A stretch of 37,757 bases of DNA from Hyphomicrobiales bacterium (GTDB lineage: Bacteria > Pseudomonadota > Alphaproteobacteria > Rhizobiales > Methyloligellaceae). Below, piece by piece: positions 1-8,763 of this stretch. Where the stretch lies: the NCBI GenBank assembly GCA_022361215.1, contig JAKSBI010000530.1, positions 1 to 37,757 of the forward strand, in the 5' to 3' direction. A program made the position numbers and the translations under genes. How positions within the stretch are numbered: the stretch's first letter is position 1; every line of letters starts with the position of its first letter. Under the pieces are notes generated by a model. The model was given only the letters and a program-made list of their open reading frames with translations. It was not told where the DNA came from and made no database searches.

Positions 1-1131
1 CGAGGCCGTGAACCCGCCGGCGTTCGACGGCGGCGGCGGCTCCACCTCGACCATGCCGAAGCCATGCGCGTCCAGGTGCTCGCGCAGCGCCGGAACGATG
101 CGGTCCGCATCGGTCTCGGAGACGTAGCGGAGCTGGCAATGGGCCCGCGCCATGGGCGAGATGGCGTTCACGGGGCTTTCCGGAATGCCCGATTTGTAGG
201 CCAGCACCGCGAAGCTGTTCCAGGCATAGACCTTCTCAGCCGGGGTCAGGCCCGGCTGCCCCCAGTCCGGATCGATGTTCGGCGCCTTGGCGCCGCCGGT
301 GATCTCCACGTCCTTCAAGGCGTCGCGGACCGAGTTGGAGATGGGCGGCGGCAGCCAGTCCTTGATCTGGATCTCGCCCTTCGGCCCGACGATGGTGGCG
401 AGAGCGTGGGCCAGGACGAGGCCGGGATCGGCCAGCAGCCCGCCCCAGTTGCCGGAATGGTGCCCGCCCTCGCGGAACCGGCAGACCAGGTCGAAGTTCG
501 CCGCACCGCGTGCGCCGAGCGACATGGTCGGCCGGTCGGGCTGGACGCGGGGCCCGTCGGACGCGATGAAGACGTCGGAGGCGAAGTCGTCCAGGTTCTC
601 CGTGACCACCTCGCGCAGCCCCTTCGAGCCGTTCTCCTCGCCCATCTCGATCAGGAACCTGGCGTTGAAGCCGAGCCGGCCCCGCTCCTCGAGCACGGCG
701 CGGGTGGCCGCCATGTTGATGGTGTGCTGGCCCTTGTTGTCGGCAGTGCCCCGGCCATACATGCGGTCGCCGTCGCGCGCCGTCTTCCAGGGGCCCGCGC
801 CCTTCGTCCACTGGTCGTCGAGGCCTCGGATGACGTCGCCATGGCCGTAGCCGAGCACGACGGGCAGGCCGTCCTCCTCCATCCGCGACGCCAGCAGGAA
901 CGGACCGCCGTCCGAAAAGGGGTTCTCGTATTTCTTGCATTCGAAGCCCATGGCCTCGAAGGACGGGATCATCTCCTCGTCCAGATAGCCGTGCAGCTCC
1001 GGCCCCGAGTCGGAACGCTGGCTCTCCGTGCGATAGGCCACGCGGCGCCCGATCTCCTCCTCGAACCCGCCGTCGTCGAAATAAGCCAGGCCACGCGCGA
1101 TGGCGCCGGCGCGGTCTCCTTCAGCACTCAT
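1..1131 (-). CDS. M20-family metallopeptidase (C-terminus outside window)
   Basis: A zinc-dependent amidohydrolase/peptidase of the ArgE/DapE/carboxypeptidase group, expected to cleave short peptides or N-acyl amino acids in the cytoplasm. The 377 visible codons show the family's metal motifs: GYGHGDV (His97, Asp99), GRGTADNKG (Asp131, the bridging ligand), EMGEENG (Glu165 catalytic, Glu166 ligand), SDGP (Asp192) and [10 protein letters not shown] in the lid region. The ATG overlaps the stop of the upstream ATPase gene as ATGA, so translation is coupled and this is the last visible gene of the peptide-importer operon. That position suggests it processes the imported peptide or acyl amino acid. 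The exact substrate cannot be read from the sequence. The family is certain. Confidence 0.93.
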   Translation of the reverse strand, partial: MSAEGDRAGAIARGLAYFDDGGFEEEIGRRVAYRTESQRSDSGPELHGYLDEEMIPSFEAMGFECKKYENPFSDGGPFLLASRMEEDGLPVVLGYGHGDVIRGLDDQWTKGAGPWKTARDGDRMYGRGTADNKGQHTINMAATRAVLEERGRLGFNARFLIEMGEENGSKGLREVVTENLDDFASDVFIASDGPRVQPDRPTMSLGARGAANFDLVCRFREGGHHSGNWGGLLADPGLVLAHALATIVGPKGEIQIKDWLPPPISNSVRDALKDVEITGGAKAPNIDPDWGQPGLTPAEKVYAWNSFAVLAYKSGIPESPVNAISPMARAHCQLRYVSETDADRIVPALREHLDAHGFGMVEVEPPPPSNAGGFTAS

Positions 1132-2111
1132 GAGGCAAGCCTCCCGGTTTCTTCTTGTTCGTCGTAGAGATGACATTCGACATGGCCGCTGTCGGTGGCG
1201 ATGGGCCGCGGCGCGATCTTCGAGCACTGGCCCATGACCTTGGCGCAGCGCGGATGGAAGGTGCAGCCCGAGGGCATGTCGAGGGGGTTGGGGTAGGCCG
1301 CGCCCAGATGGGTGTCCGGCACGCCGAGCCGCGGGTCGGGCGTCAGCACGGAGTCCAGCAGGGCCTCGGTGTAGGGGTGCTTCGGCGCCGAGAACAGCGT
1401 CTCCGTATCCGCCTGTTCGACCAGGCGCCCCAGATACATGACGGCGACGCGGGTCGCCAGATGCTCGACCACCGCCAGGTTGTGGCTGATCACCATGTAG
1501 GTCAGGCCGAGCTCGGACCGCAGGTCCTGCAGCAGGTTCAGGATCTGCGACTGCACGGAGACGTCGAGGGCCGAGGTGGGCTCGTCGCAGATCACCACGC
1601 GCGGGCGGTTGATCAGCGCCCGGGCGATGGCGACACGCTGGCGCTGACCGCCCGAGAGCTGGTTCGGGTAGTTGTTGAAGACCCGGCGCGGCAGGCCGAC
1701 CAGCTCCATCATCTCCTCGGCGCGGGCGCGCCAGGTGTCCGGATTGGCGTCGCCCTGCACCTTCAGCGGCAGGGTGATGATGCTGCCCACGGACTTGCGC
1801 GGGTTCAGCGAGGAATACGGATCCTGGAAGATCGGCTGCACCACGTTGGCGATGTCCAGCCGGCCCAAGGACCCGATCGGCTTGCCGTCGATGTGGATCG
1901 AGCCCGAGGTCGGCGGCAGCAGCCCCAGCAGCATCTTGGCGAGCGTGGTCTTGCCGCAGCCGGACTCGCCCACCAGCGCGACGATCTCGCCCTTCTCGAC
2001 CTGAAGGCTGACGCCGTTCACCGCATGCAGCGGCCGCTTGCCGCGCATGAACCCGGCCGAGATCATGAAGGTGCGGGTGACGTCCCGCGCTTCCAGCACG
2101 ACGTTGCTCAT
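1128..2111 (-). CDS. Peptide ABC transporter ATPase, DppF/OppF type
   Basis: A 327-residue ATPase that powers import by the adjacent permease pair from the cytoplasmic face. Walker A is GESGCGKTT at residues 48-56, the signature is LSGGQRQR, Walker B is [12 protein letters not shown], and the switch histidine is in ISHNLA. The C-terminal oligopeptide-transporter extension has CTFHPRC plus two further cysteines, a set found in DppD/DppF-like subunits and in some cases linked to an iron-sulfur cluster. The open frame continues upstream, but [11 protein letters not shown] is the natural start because its ATG overlaps the stop of the preceding ATPase gene as ATGA. It is the second of two ATPases, as usual for dipeptide, oligopeptide and nickel systems. 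Confidence 0.95.
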   Translation of the reverse strand: MSNVVLEARDVTRTFMISAGFMRGKRPLHAVNGVSLQVEKGEIVALVGESGCGKTTLAKMLLGLLPPTSGSIHIDGKPIGSLGRLDIANVVQPIFQDPYSSLNPRKSVGSIITLPLKVQGDANPDTWRARAEEMMELVGLPRRVFNNYPNQLSGGQRQRVAIARALINRPRVVICDEPTSALDVSVQSQILNLLQDLRSELGLTYMVISHNLAVVEHLATRVAVMYLGRLVEQADTETLFSAPKHPYTEALLDSVLTPDPRLGVPDTHLGAAYPNPLDMPSGCTFHPRCAKVMGQCSKIAPRPIATDSGHVECHLYDEQEETGRLAS

Positions 2112-3121
2112 GCCACGGCCTCGATGTCGAAGCTGGCCGCGGTCTTGTCCGGCGCCAGCACGCAGCGATAGTCGTGGCCCTCGCTGGCGGCCGGCGTGAG
2201 CGCTACGTCCTCGCGCCAGCAGGGATCGTGCGCCAGCGGGCAGCGGCTGGCGAAATGGCAGCCCCGCATGTCGCCCACCAGCGACGGCACGATGCCCGGA
2301 ATGGCGCCGAGATGCGCGCCGCGCTCGGTCTTGCCGGGGATCGGGATGCAGGCCAGCAGGCCCTGGGTGTAGGGATGGGTCGGAGACTCGTAGATCTGCG
2401 CCGCCGTGCCCTTCTCGACGATCTGGCCCGCATACATCACCGCCACCCTGTCCGCCACGCGCGCCACCACGCCCAGATCGTGGGTGATCAGGATCAGCCC
2501 CATATGGAACTCGTCCTGGAGCTCGGCCAAGAGGTGCAGGATCTGCGCCTGGATGGTGACGTCGAGCGCCGTGGTCGGCTCGTCGGCGATGATCAGGTCC
2601 GGCTCGCACATCAGCGCCATGGCGATCATGACGCGCTGGCGCAGGCCGCCGGAGAGCTGATGCGGGTACTGGCCGAGCCGGCCCTTGGCGGCGGTTATGC
2701 CGACGCGCTCCAGCAGATAGATGGCGCGGTCGCGCGCCTCGCTGGCCGTGACCTTGCGATGCCGCAGCAGCGCCTCGGCGAGCTGGTTGCCGATGGTGTA
2801 GGCCGGGTTGAGCGAGGTCATCGGCTCCTGGAAGATCATGCTCATCCGGTTGCCGCGGATGTCCGCCATGGGCCGTTCGCCGATGTCGAGAATGCTCGAC
2901 TTATCCAGCTCGAGCCTGGCCGCGCGCCGTATGGCCTTCTGCGGCAAGAGGTCCATGACGGCGAGCGACGTCAGCGACTTGCCGCAGCCGGACTCGCCCA
3001 CGATGCACAGCGTCTCGCCGCGGTCGACGTGGAAGCTGATCCCCTGCACCGGGTGCAGCACACCCGACGGCACAGGGATGTCGATGGTGAGGTCTTCGAC
3101 CTCGAGGATTCGCTCTGGCAC
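2108..3121 (-). CDS. Peptide ABC transporter ATPase, DppD/OppD type
   Basis: A 337-residue ATPase subunit, partner of the DppF-like protein. Walker A is GESGCGKS at residues 42-49, the signature is LSGGLRQR, Walker B is [12 protein letters not shown], and the switch histidine is in ITHDLG. The C-terminal oligo_HPY-like region holds the four-cysteine pattern CHFASRC, PC and YRC. The start [11 protein letters not shown] lies 11 bases after the permease stop. The gene overlaps the next ATPase by four bases. Length and motifs are standard for the family and nothing looks broken. Confidence 0.95.
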   Translation of the reverse strand: MPERILEVEDLTIDIPVPSGVLHPVQGISFHVDRGETLCIVGESGCGKSLTSLAVMDLLPQKAIRRAARLELDKSSILDIGERPMADIRGNRMSMIFQEPMTSLNPAYTIGNQLAEALLRHRKVTASEARDRAIYLLERVGITAAKGRLGQYPHQLSGGLRQRVMIAMALMCEPDLIIADEPTTALDVTIQAQILHLLAELQDEFHMGLILITHDLGVVARVADRVAVMYAGQIVEKGTAAQIYESPTHPYTQGLLACIPIPGKTERGAHLGAIPGIVPSLVGDMRGCHFASRCPLAHDPCWREDVALTPAASEGHDYRCVLAPDKTAASFDIEAVA

Positions 3122-3132
3122 TCCCGTATCCC

Positions 3133-4053
3133 TCAGTTTCTGTTCTCGGGCGCGGTGATGTCGCGCACACCGTCGCCGAGCAGGTTGATCGACAGCACCA
3201 GGGTGAACAACGCCACGCCCGGAATGGTGATCAGCCAGGCGTCGAAGAAGATCAGCCCCCTGGCCTCGGAGACCATCAGACCCCAGCTCGGATCGGGCGG
3301 CTGCACGCCGAGCCCGAGGAAGGAGAGCGCCGCCTCCAGCAGGATGGCATGGGCCATCTCGATGGTGGCGATGACGATCAGATGGTTGGCGATGTTGGGC
3401 AGGATCTCGGTCATCACGATGCGTGGCGTCGAGCAGCCCAGCGCCTCCGCGGCGGCCACGAAGTCGAGGCCGCGTACCTGCTGCGTGGCACTGCGCATGA
3501 CCACGGCGAACCGGTCCCAGATCAAGAGCCCGAGCACCCAGATGACCACGGTCAGCGAGGAGCCGACCAGGCTGACCACGGCGAGCGCCACCAGCACCAC
3601 CGGCAGCGACAGCCGCGTGGTGATGATGAAGTTGACGACCATGTCGACCCGGCCGCCGAAATAGCCGGCGGCGACGCCGAGCGCGGTGCCGATGATGCCG
3701 GAGATCAGCATGGCCGAGAAGCCGATCAGCAGCGAGATGCGCGCGCCGTAGAAGAGCCGCGAGAGATAGTCCCGCCCGAGCGCGTCGGTGCCCAGGATAT
3801 GATCCCAGGTGGCCTTGGGGTGGTCGTACCAGACCGGCGGAATGAGCTTACGCGCGAGCTGCTGGTCGAAGGGGTCGTGCGGTGACAGCCAGGGCGCGAA
3901 GATGGCCACGAAGACGATGATGCCGAGCGCCGTGGCGCCGATCATGAAGCCCGCATGGCCGAAGACGCGCTTGCGCATCAGCGCGCCGGGCGACGGCTCC
4001 AGAAGCTCCTCGGCGGCGGGAACCTCTCGTTTGATGTCGGTGAGGCTTACCAT
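3133..4053 (-). CDS. Peptide ABC transporter permease, DppC type
   Basis: A 306-residue inner-membrane permease, the second of the pair that forms the translocation channel. It has a cytoplasmic N-terminus of about 35 residues, a first membrane helix (GFMIGATALGIIVFVAIF), and the DppC-typical segment HILGTDALGRDYLSRLFYGAR before the helical core. The coupling-helix EAA loop reads AAEALGCSTPRIVMTEILPN. The start codon follows the dppB-like stop by one base, so the two permeases are translationally linked. Confidence 0.95.
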   Translation of the reverse strand: MVSLTDIKREVPAAEELLEPSPGALMRKRVFGHAGFMIGATALGIIVFVAIFAPWLSPHDPFDQQLARKLIPPVWYDHPKATWDHILGTDALGRDYLSRLFYGARISLLIGFSAMLISGIIGTALGVAAGYFGGRVDMVVNFIITTRLSLPVVLVALAVVSLVGSSLTVVIWVLGLLIWDRFAVVMRSATQQVRGLDFVAAAEALGCSTPRIVMTEILPNIANHLIVIATIEMAHAILLEAALSFLGLGVQPPDPSWGLMVSEARGLIFFDAWLITIPGVALFTLVLSINLLGDGVRDITAPENRN

Positions 4054-4054
4054 C

Positions 4055-4972
4055 TCACGATACCCTGATCCGCGGGTCCAGGAAGGCGTTCAGCATGTCC
4101 GCCAGGAAGGTCAGCACGATGTAGATGACGCTGAGCACCAGCACGATGGCCTGCATCATCGGCAGGTCGGCGCGCTGGATCGACTCGTAGGCCAGGAAGC
4201 CCAGGCCGTTGATGGCGAAGATCGTCTCGATGACGATCGAGCCGCCGAGCATCAGCCCGAACAGGACCGCCGCCAGCGAGACCACCGGGATGATGGCGTT
4301 TCTCAGCGCGTGCTTGAACAGGACCGTGATTGGCCTGAGCCCCTTGGCCCGCGCCGTGCGGATATAGTCCGAGGCCAGCACCTCGAGCATGCCGGCCCGG
4401 GTCAGGCGCATCACCGCGGGCGTCACGTAATAGCCGAGCGCGATGGACGGCATCACGAAATTCGCCCAGCTGTTGCTTCCCGTGATCGGCAGGATGCGCC
4501 AGATGACGCCGAACCACAGCATCATGGTCAGCGCGAACCAGAAGGTCGGCATGGCCTGGCCCACCACCGAGAGGGTGAGCGCGAAACGGTCGATCAGGCT
4601 GTTCGGGCGAACGGCCGCCAGCACGCCCAGCGGAATCGAGAGCGCCAGCGCGAAGGAGAGCGCGCAGACGCCGAGCAGCATGGTGGTCGGCAGACGCTCG
4701 AAGATCACGTCCGCCACGTCGGCCCGCAGATAGTGCGACCGGCCGAAATCGCCCTGCACCGCGTGATAGAGCCAGTTCAGATACTGCACCACGATCGGCT
4801 GGTCGTAGCCGTAGACCCGGCGGATATTCTCGATGTCCTGTTGGGTCGCAGTCTCGCCGGCCAGCGCGATGGCCGGGTCCCCGGAGAGATAGATCATGGA
4901 GAAAGTGATGAGCGACACGGTCAACGCGACCAGGATGGCCACACCGAGCCGCTTGATGGCGTAATAGAGCAT
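4055..4972 (-). CDS. Peptide ABC transporter permease, DppB type
   Basis: A 305-residue permease with the DppB-family N-terminus (MLYYAIKRLGVAILVAL), the periplasmic stretch YGYDQPIVVQYLNWL and the EAA-loop segment YIRTARAKGLRPITVLFKHA. Six or so membrane helices are apparent. It is separated from the binding-protein gene by 74 bases that carry a strong hairpin, and is followed directly by the DppC-type gene. It is the first of the membrane components in the operon and full length for the family. Confidence 0.95.
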   Translation of the reverse strand: MLYYAIKRLGVAILVALTVSLITFSMIYLSGDPAIALAGETATQQDIENIRRVYGYDQPIVVQYLNWLYHAVQGDFGRSHYLRADVADVIFERLPTTMLLGVCALSFALALSIPLGVLAAVRPNSLIDRFALTLSVVGQAMPTFWFALTMMLWFGVIWRILPITGSNSWANFVMPSIALGYYVTPAVMRLTRAGMLEVLASDYIRTARAKGLRPITVLFKHALRNAIIPVVSLAAVLFGLMLGGSIVIETIFAINGLGFLAYESIQRADLPMMQAIVLVLSVIYIVLTFLADMLNAFLDPRIRVS

Positions 4973-4996
4973 AGCTCGCGCCCCCGCATGAAGGGC

Positions 4997-5026
4997 GGCT
5001 CGGTCCGGCCGTGGCCGGGCCGAGCC
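4997..5026 (-). promoter_or_regulatory. Hairpin between binding-protein and permease genes
   Basis: Two 14-base arms (4997-5010 and 5013-5026) pair along their whole length, with one G-T wobble, between the stop of the solute-binding-protein gene and the start of the DppB-type gene. Such palindromes at this position in importer operons are known to protect the upstream message or thin out downstream transcription, giving more binding protein than permease. No U-tract follows, so it is not a plain intrinsic terminator. Confidence 0.6.
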
Positions 5027-5046
5027 TGGGTGTCAGTCCGCGATGT

Positions 5047-6585
5047 TCACTTCCACTTTGCCGTGTAGAAGCGCGGGATCTCGTCGGACGTCGTCTTGAA
5101 GTCGAGGTCCTTCGACCACGCGTAGTACTTGGCGTAGCTGAACATGGGCAGCCAGTAGAGCTCGCCCGAGATCTTCGTGAGCGCCCGCTTGTAGGCCGCC
5201 TTGCGGGCCTCCGGGTCGACCGAGGCGTCGCCCTCCTGGAGCGCCTTGATCACCTCCGGGTCCTTGGCCGGGTCGTCGCGGCCGCCGGCGAAGAAGTGGC
5301 TGGTGATGGCCGACACGTCCGGGATCGAGTTCGAGCCCCAGGTCATGTGGTTGATCGGTGTCCTGCCCTTCCAGACCAAGTCGCGGAGCGCGCGGTACTG
5401 CATGAAGGTGAGCTTGGCCCTGATGCCGACCTTGGCCAGGTCGCCGATCACGGCCTCGGTGTACTCGCGCTGGCGGTAGGCGTAGATGTCGAACTCGAAG
5501 CCGTCCGGATACCCCGCCTCGGCCAGGAGCTTTTTCGCCTTGGCCGGGTCGTACTCCCACTTCGGCACGTCCTGGGTGCAGGCGAACTGATCCGGGTGGC
5601 AGGCGGAATGGATGACGACGGAGGCCGGTCCGACCAGGTTCTTGGTGATGGCCTCGCGGTCGATGGCGTGCGCCACGGCCATGCGGACCCGCTTGTCCGT
5701 GAAATACTTCTGGCCCGAGTCCCCGTCCACGTCGAACGCCAGGTAGGAGACGCGCATGGTCTTGGCGTTCTCGACCGTCACCGACCCCTGGGCCGCCAGG
5801 CGCTCGGCCTGGTCCTTCGGCACGTCCCAGATCCAGTCCAGGCCGCCCGTGAGCAGCTCGGCCATCTGGGTGTTCATTTCCTTGATGGTGCGGAAGCGGA
5901 TGTTGCCGATCGAGGGCTTGCCCTTCGGCGAGCCATCGAAATAGCTCTCGTTCTTCTTCCAGAGCACGTACTCGCCGGCCTTCAGCTCGACGAACCTGTA
6001 CGGTCCTGTTCCGATCGGCTTGACGGCGCCCCAGTCCTTCGTGCCGTCGGCCTTCGCGGGCGCCTTGTCGTAGTGGCCCGCCGGCATCATGAAGATGGCG
6101 TTCGAGAGATAGGCCAGCGCCGCCGGGAACGGCTTGTGCAGAGTGACGCGGATCTTGTACGGGCCGAGCTTCTCGGCCTTCTTGATCCAGGACACGTTCT
6201 TGTAGGTGAGAACGCCGTTCTCTTTCTTGGAGACGTGGTTGAGCGTGTAGACGGCGTCGTCGGCGTCGAAGTCGGAGCCGTCGTGGAACTTGACGCCCTG
6301 GCGCAGCTCGAACTCGAGCGCGAGGTTGCCCTTCCATTCCCACTTGGTCGCCAGCAGCGGCTGGAACTCGCCGGTCTCGAGATCGCGATAGAGCAGCCCG
6401 TCCCAGCCCATATGGCCCTGGATCACGAGCTCGCGGGTGTTGTTGTAATAGGGGTCGATGACGGCGCTCTCGCGGTCCGTCGCCCAGTTCAGCGTGTCGT
6501 CGGCTTTCCCGGCCCAGGCACCCTCGGACGTGACGAGGAATGCGGCCGCCAGGACAGCGAACCATGTCAGATATGCGCGTTTCAT
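5047..6585 (-). CDS. Peptide ABC transporter substrate-binding protein (SBP family 5)
   Basis: A 512-residue periplasmic binding protein that delivers substrate to the permeases. The N-terminus MKRAYLTWFAVLAAAFLVTS is a Sec signal peptide, probably cut after AWA. The family-5 hallmarks follow: LELRQGVKFHDGSDFDADDAVYTL, GTGPYRFVE, and RVRMAVAHAIDREAI. The frame is open further upstream, but only the start at 6585 gives a proper signal peptide. A GGGAG lies about 13 bases before it. It is the first gene of the operon. The ligand class (peptide, nickel or other) is not readable, but the downstream M20 peptidase favours peptides or acylated amino acids. Confidence 0.94.
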   Translation of the reverse strand: MKRAYLTWFAVLAAAFLVTSEGAWAGKADDTLNWATDRESAVIDPYYNNTRELVIQGHMGWDGLLYRDLETGEFQPLLATKWEWKGNLALEFELRQGVKFHDGSDFDADDAVYTLNHVSKKENGVLTYKNVSWIKKAEKLGPYKIRVTLHKPFPAALAYLSNAIFMMPAGHYDKAPAKADGTKDWGAVKPIGTGPYRFVELKAGEYVLWKKNESYFDGSPKGKPSIGNIRFRTIKEMNTQMAELLTGGLDWIWDVPKDQAERLAAQGSVTVENAKTMRVSYLAFDVDGDSGQKYFTDKRVRMAVAHAIDREAITKNLVGPASVVIHSACHPDQFACTQDVPKWEYDPAKAKKLLAEAGYPDGFEFDIYAYRQREYTEAVIGDLAKVGIRAKLTFMQYRALRDLVWKGRTPINHMTWGSNSIPDVSAITSHFFAGGRDDPAKDPEVIKALQEGDASVDPEARKAAYKRALTKISGELYWLPMFSYAKYYAWSKDLDFKTTSDEIPRFYTAKWK

Positions 6586-6739
6586 GAAACCAATATGTCT
6601 CCCTTTGACAGTCTCTTGGCGCAAACTGTTGCCAGACGACCTTAACACCGCGGCGCGGCCGGCCGAAATCCAGCTTACAGTTTTTTCCGAACCCTGGCGA
6701 ACCTCGCTGACCCGGACAGGCGTCGACGCCATCGCCATC

Positions 6740-6785
6740 TAACAGCACGGATTCACGTTGTATTACATTGTGATATGTGCTGTTA
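6740..6785. promoter_or_regulatory. Inverted repeat in the importer/IclR divergent region, probable operator
   Basis: TAACAGCAC at 6740-6748 and its exact reverse complement GTGCTGTTA at 6777-6785 are separated by 28 bases. The interval contains a smaller TGTATTACA palindrome. The site lies between the divergent importer operon and the IclR gene, where IclR regulators usually bind. Binding by the neighbouring IclR protein is inferred. Confidence 0.5.
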
Positions 6786-6835
6786 ATTGCCGATAGACTA
6801 GTGCTGACTCAGGACTCCGTCAACCGGCTCCCAGC

Positions 6836-7657
6836 ATGCAGGAACGCACACGCAGCAAGCGGACGAGCGATACGGCCGGGACCCTGTTCGTGGGATCGGT
6901 CGAGAAGGGGTTCCGCGTCCTGGACGCGTTTCGCAGGGCGCAGAACGAGCTCGGACTGAGCGAGCTCGGACTGACGGAGGTCGCCAGGCTCTCCGGGCTC
7001 GACAAGAGCGCGGCGCAGCGTTTCACCAACACGCTCGCCCAGCTCGGCTATCTGGACAAGGACCCCCGCACCCGCCGCTACCGGCCGGCGATCAAGCTGG
7101 CGGAGTTCTATCACACCTACGTCGTCGGCAATCATCTGGCCGAGCTGGCGATGCCGCGCCTGATCGAGGCCAGCAAGGTCTACGACACCACGGTCAATCT
7201 GTGCGAGCCCTCGGGCACCGGCATCATCTACATCATCCGCATCCCCCATCAGAAGGCCTACTACAACGCCACCATCGCCGGACGCTGGATGCCGGCCTTC
7301 TGCACCGCGTCCGGCGTCGTCATCCTGGCCAACCGGCCGCGGGAGGAGACGGACGCCATTCTGGCGGCCTCGGACCTGACCCCGCTGACGGAATGGACGG
7401 AAACCAACCCGAAGCGCATCCGGGCCCGCATCGATCGGGCCCGCAAACGCGGCTACGACATCGGCATTCAGCAGTCGCTGAGGCATGAGATCAGCACCGC
7501 CGCGCCGGTGCTGGACAGAGAGGGCAAGGCCATCGGCGCGGTCCAGATCCCCGTCTACATGCCGAGCTGGCGCGAGGCGGAGGTCAGGAAGAAGATCGTT
7601 CCGCTGGCCATGGAGACGGCCCGGGCGATTTCCGGCTCGCTCTCCGGCGAAGCGTGA
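6836..7657 (+). CDS. IclR-family transcriptional regulator
   Basis: A 273-residue regulator with an N-terminal winged helix (GSVEKGFRVLDAF through SGLDKSAAQRFTNTLAQLGYL) and a C-terminal IclR effector domain (NLCEPSGTGIIYIIRI, MPAFCTASGVVILA, and VLDREGKAIGAVQIPVYMPS). It is transcribed away from the peptide importer and followed after 13 bases by the DMT exporter gene, so it probably controls one or both. The helix-turn-helix carries a 15-base tandem duplication (6946-6960 and 6961-6975, 14 of 15 identical) that duplicates the pentapeptide LGLSE/LGLTE just before the recognition region. The frame is intact. Confidence 0.94.
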   Translation: MQERTRSKRTSDTAGTLFVGSVEKGFRVLDAFRRAQNELGLSELGLTEVARLSGLDKSAAQRFTNTLAQLGYLDKDPRTRRYRPAIKLAEFYHTYVVGNHLAELAMPRLIEASKVYDTTVNLCEPSGTGIIYIIRIPHQKAYYNATIAGRWMPAFCTASGVVILANRPREETDAILAASDLTPLTEWTETNPKRIRARIDRARKRGYDIGIQQSLRHEISTAAPVLDREGKAIGAVQIPVYMPSWREAEVRKKIVPLAMETARAISGSLSGEA

Positions 7658-7670
7658 AGGCGTCCCCCAT

Positions 7671-8600
7671 ATGCCCTTGATAAAGGCGCCGGCGCGGCCC
7701 TTCAGCGAACCTCTCGTCAGCGCCTTCTGGATGATCGTGTCCTGCGCCCTGCTCGCGGGTCTCAGCGCCCTGGCGCGCTATCTGGCCATCGATGGCATGC
7801 ACCCGTTTCAGATCGTCTTCTTTCGCCTGCTCTTCGGCGTGGTGGCGATCTCGCCGCTCTTGCTGTCGCGCGGCCTCGCCTTCGCCAAGACCAGGCAGCC
7901 CGGGCTCTATCTCATCCGCGTTGCCCTCAGCCTGATCACGATCATGACGTGGTTCTGGGCGCTCGCCTACGCGCCGCTCGGCGAGATCACGGCCATCAGC
8001 TTCCTGGTGCCCATCCTGGCGACCATCGGGGCCGCGCTCTTTCTCGGAGAGACGGTCCGGCTCAGGCGCTGGACGGCCACGCTCGTCGGTTTCGCAGGCG
8101 TGCTGATCATTCTGCGTCCCGGCATGGTCGACATGGGCCTGGGCAAGTGGCTGGCGCTGCTGTCGGCCATCGCCATGGGCATCTCGACCCTCTTCATCAA
8201 GCGCCTGACCCGCTTCGACGACCCGGACAAGATCGTCTTCATCTCCGCCTCGCTGATGACGCCGGTGGCGCTGGTTCCCGCCCTCTTCGTCTGGCAATGG
8301 CCCGAGCCCGCGCAGTGGCCCCTGCTGGCCCTGATGGGTGCGGTGGCCACGCTCGGGCACATCACGCTGACGCGGGCGCTGGCGGCCTCCGACGCCTCCT
8401 ACGTGGTCAGCTTCGATTTCGCCCGGCTGCCCTTCGCCGTGCTCCTAGGCTACGTCCTGTTCGACGAGATCACGGACCTCTGGACCTGGGTCGGCGCCGG
8501 CGTCATCTTCGCCGCGACGGTCTACATCACCCGGCGCGAGGCGCAGCTTAAGCGCGCCGTGGACGGAGCCGGCCGCTCGACCGACACGTCCGGAAGTTAG
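7671..8600 (+). CDS. DMT-superfamily (EamA) transporter
   Basis: A 309-residue inner-membrane protein with about ten hydrophobic helices in two EamA repeats, the family of metabolite and drug exporters. Recognisable pieces are the first repeat's FFRLLFGVVAISPLLL and PLGEITAISFLVPILATIGAALFLGE, and the second repeat's end, with an acidic residue in VLFDEITDLWTWVGAGVIF. The start MPLIKAP is chosen because it follows the IclR stop by 13 bases and gives the usual length. Upstream in-frame codons would overlap iclR. The substrate is unknown. Pairing with a peptide importer and IclR suggests an amino-acid or metabolite overflow exporter, which is inference. Confidence 0.9.
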   Translation: MPLIKAPARPFSEPLVSAFWMIVSCALLAGLSALARYLAIDGMHPFQIVFFRLLFGVVAISPLLLSRGLAFAKTRQPGLYLIRVALSLITIMTWFWALAYAPLGEITAISFLVPILATIGAALFLGETVRLRRWTATLVGFAGVLIILRPGMVDMGLGKWLALLSAIAMGISTLFIKRLTRFDDPDKIVFISASLMTPVALVPALFVWQWPEPAQWPLLALMGAVATLGHITLTRALAASDASYVVSFDFARLPFAVLLGYVLFDEITDLWTWVGAGVIFAATVYITRREAQLKRAVDGAGRSTDTSGS

Positions 8601-8625
8601 CCCTTTCCCGCTTGACGAGCCCCAT

Positions 8626-8677
8626 CCGCTCTTCTCCCGTCATTCCCGCTTTCGCGGGAATGACGGGAGAAGAGCGG
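8626..8677. repeat. Perfect 24-bp inverted repeat (ATTCCCGC/GCGGGAAT type)
   Basis: Arms 8626-8649 and 8654-8677 are perfect reverse complements with a four-base TTTC loop. The core GTCATTCCCGC / GCGGGAATGAC is a dispersed intergenic palindrome common in proteobacterial genomes. It lies between convergent genes (the DMT exporter ends at 8600, the CocE-type gene at 8764), so it may also terminate transcription from both sides. A half copy occurs at 21081-21099. Confidence 0.85.
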
Positions 8678-8763
8678 CGGGGAATGTCGCCAGTCTTTCA
8701 GGCTGACGATGTGAAACATGCCGCTGGCTCCCTTCGATCCGGAAAGACTCGGGCGCCCCGCCC

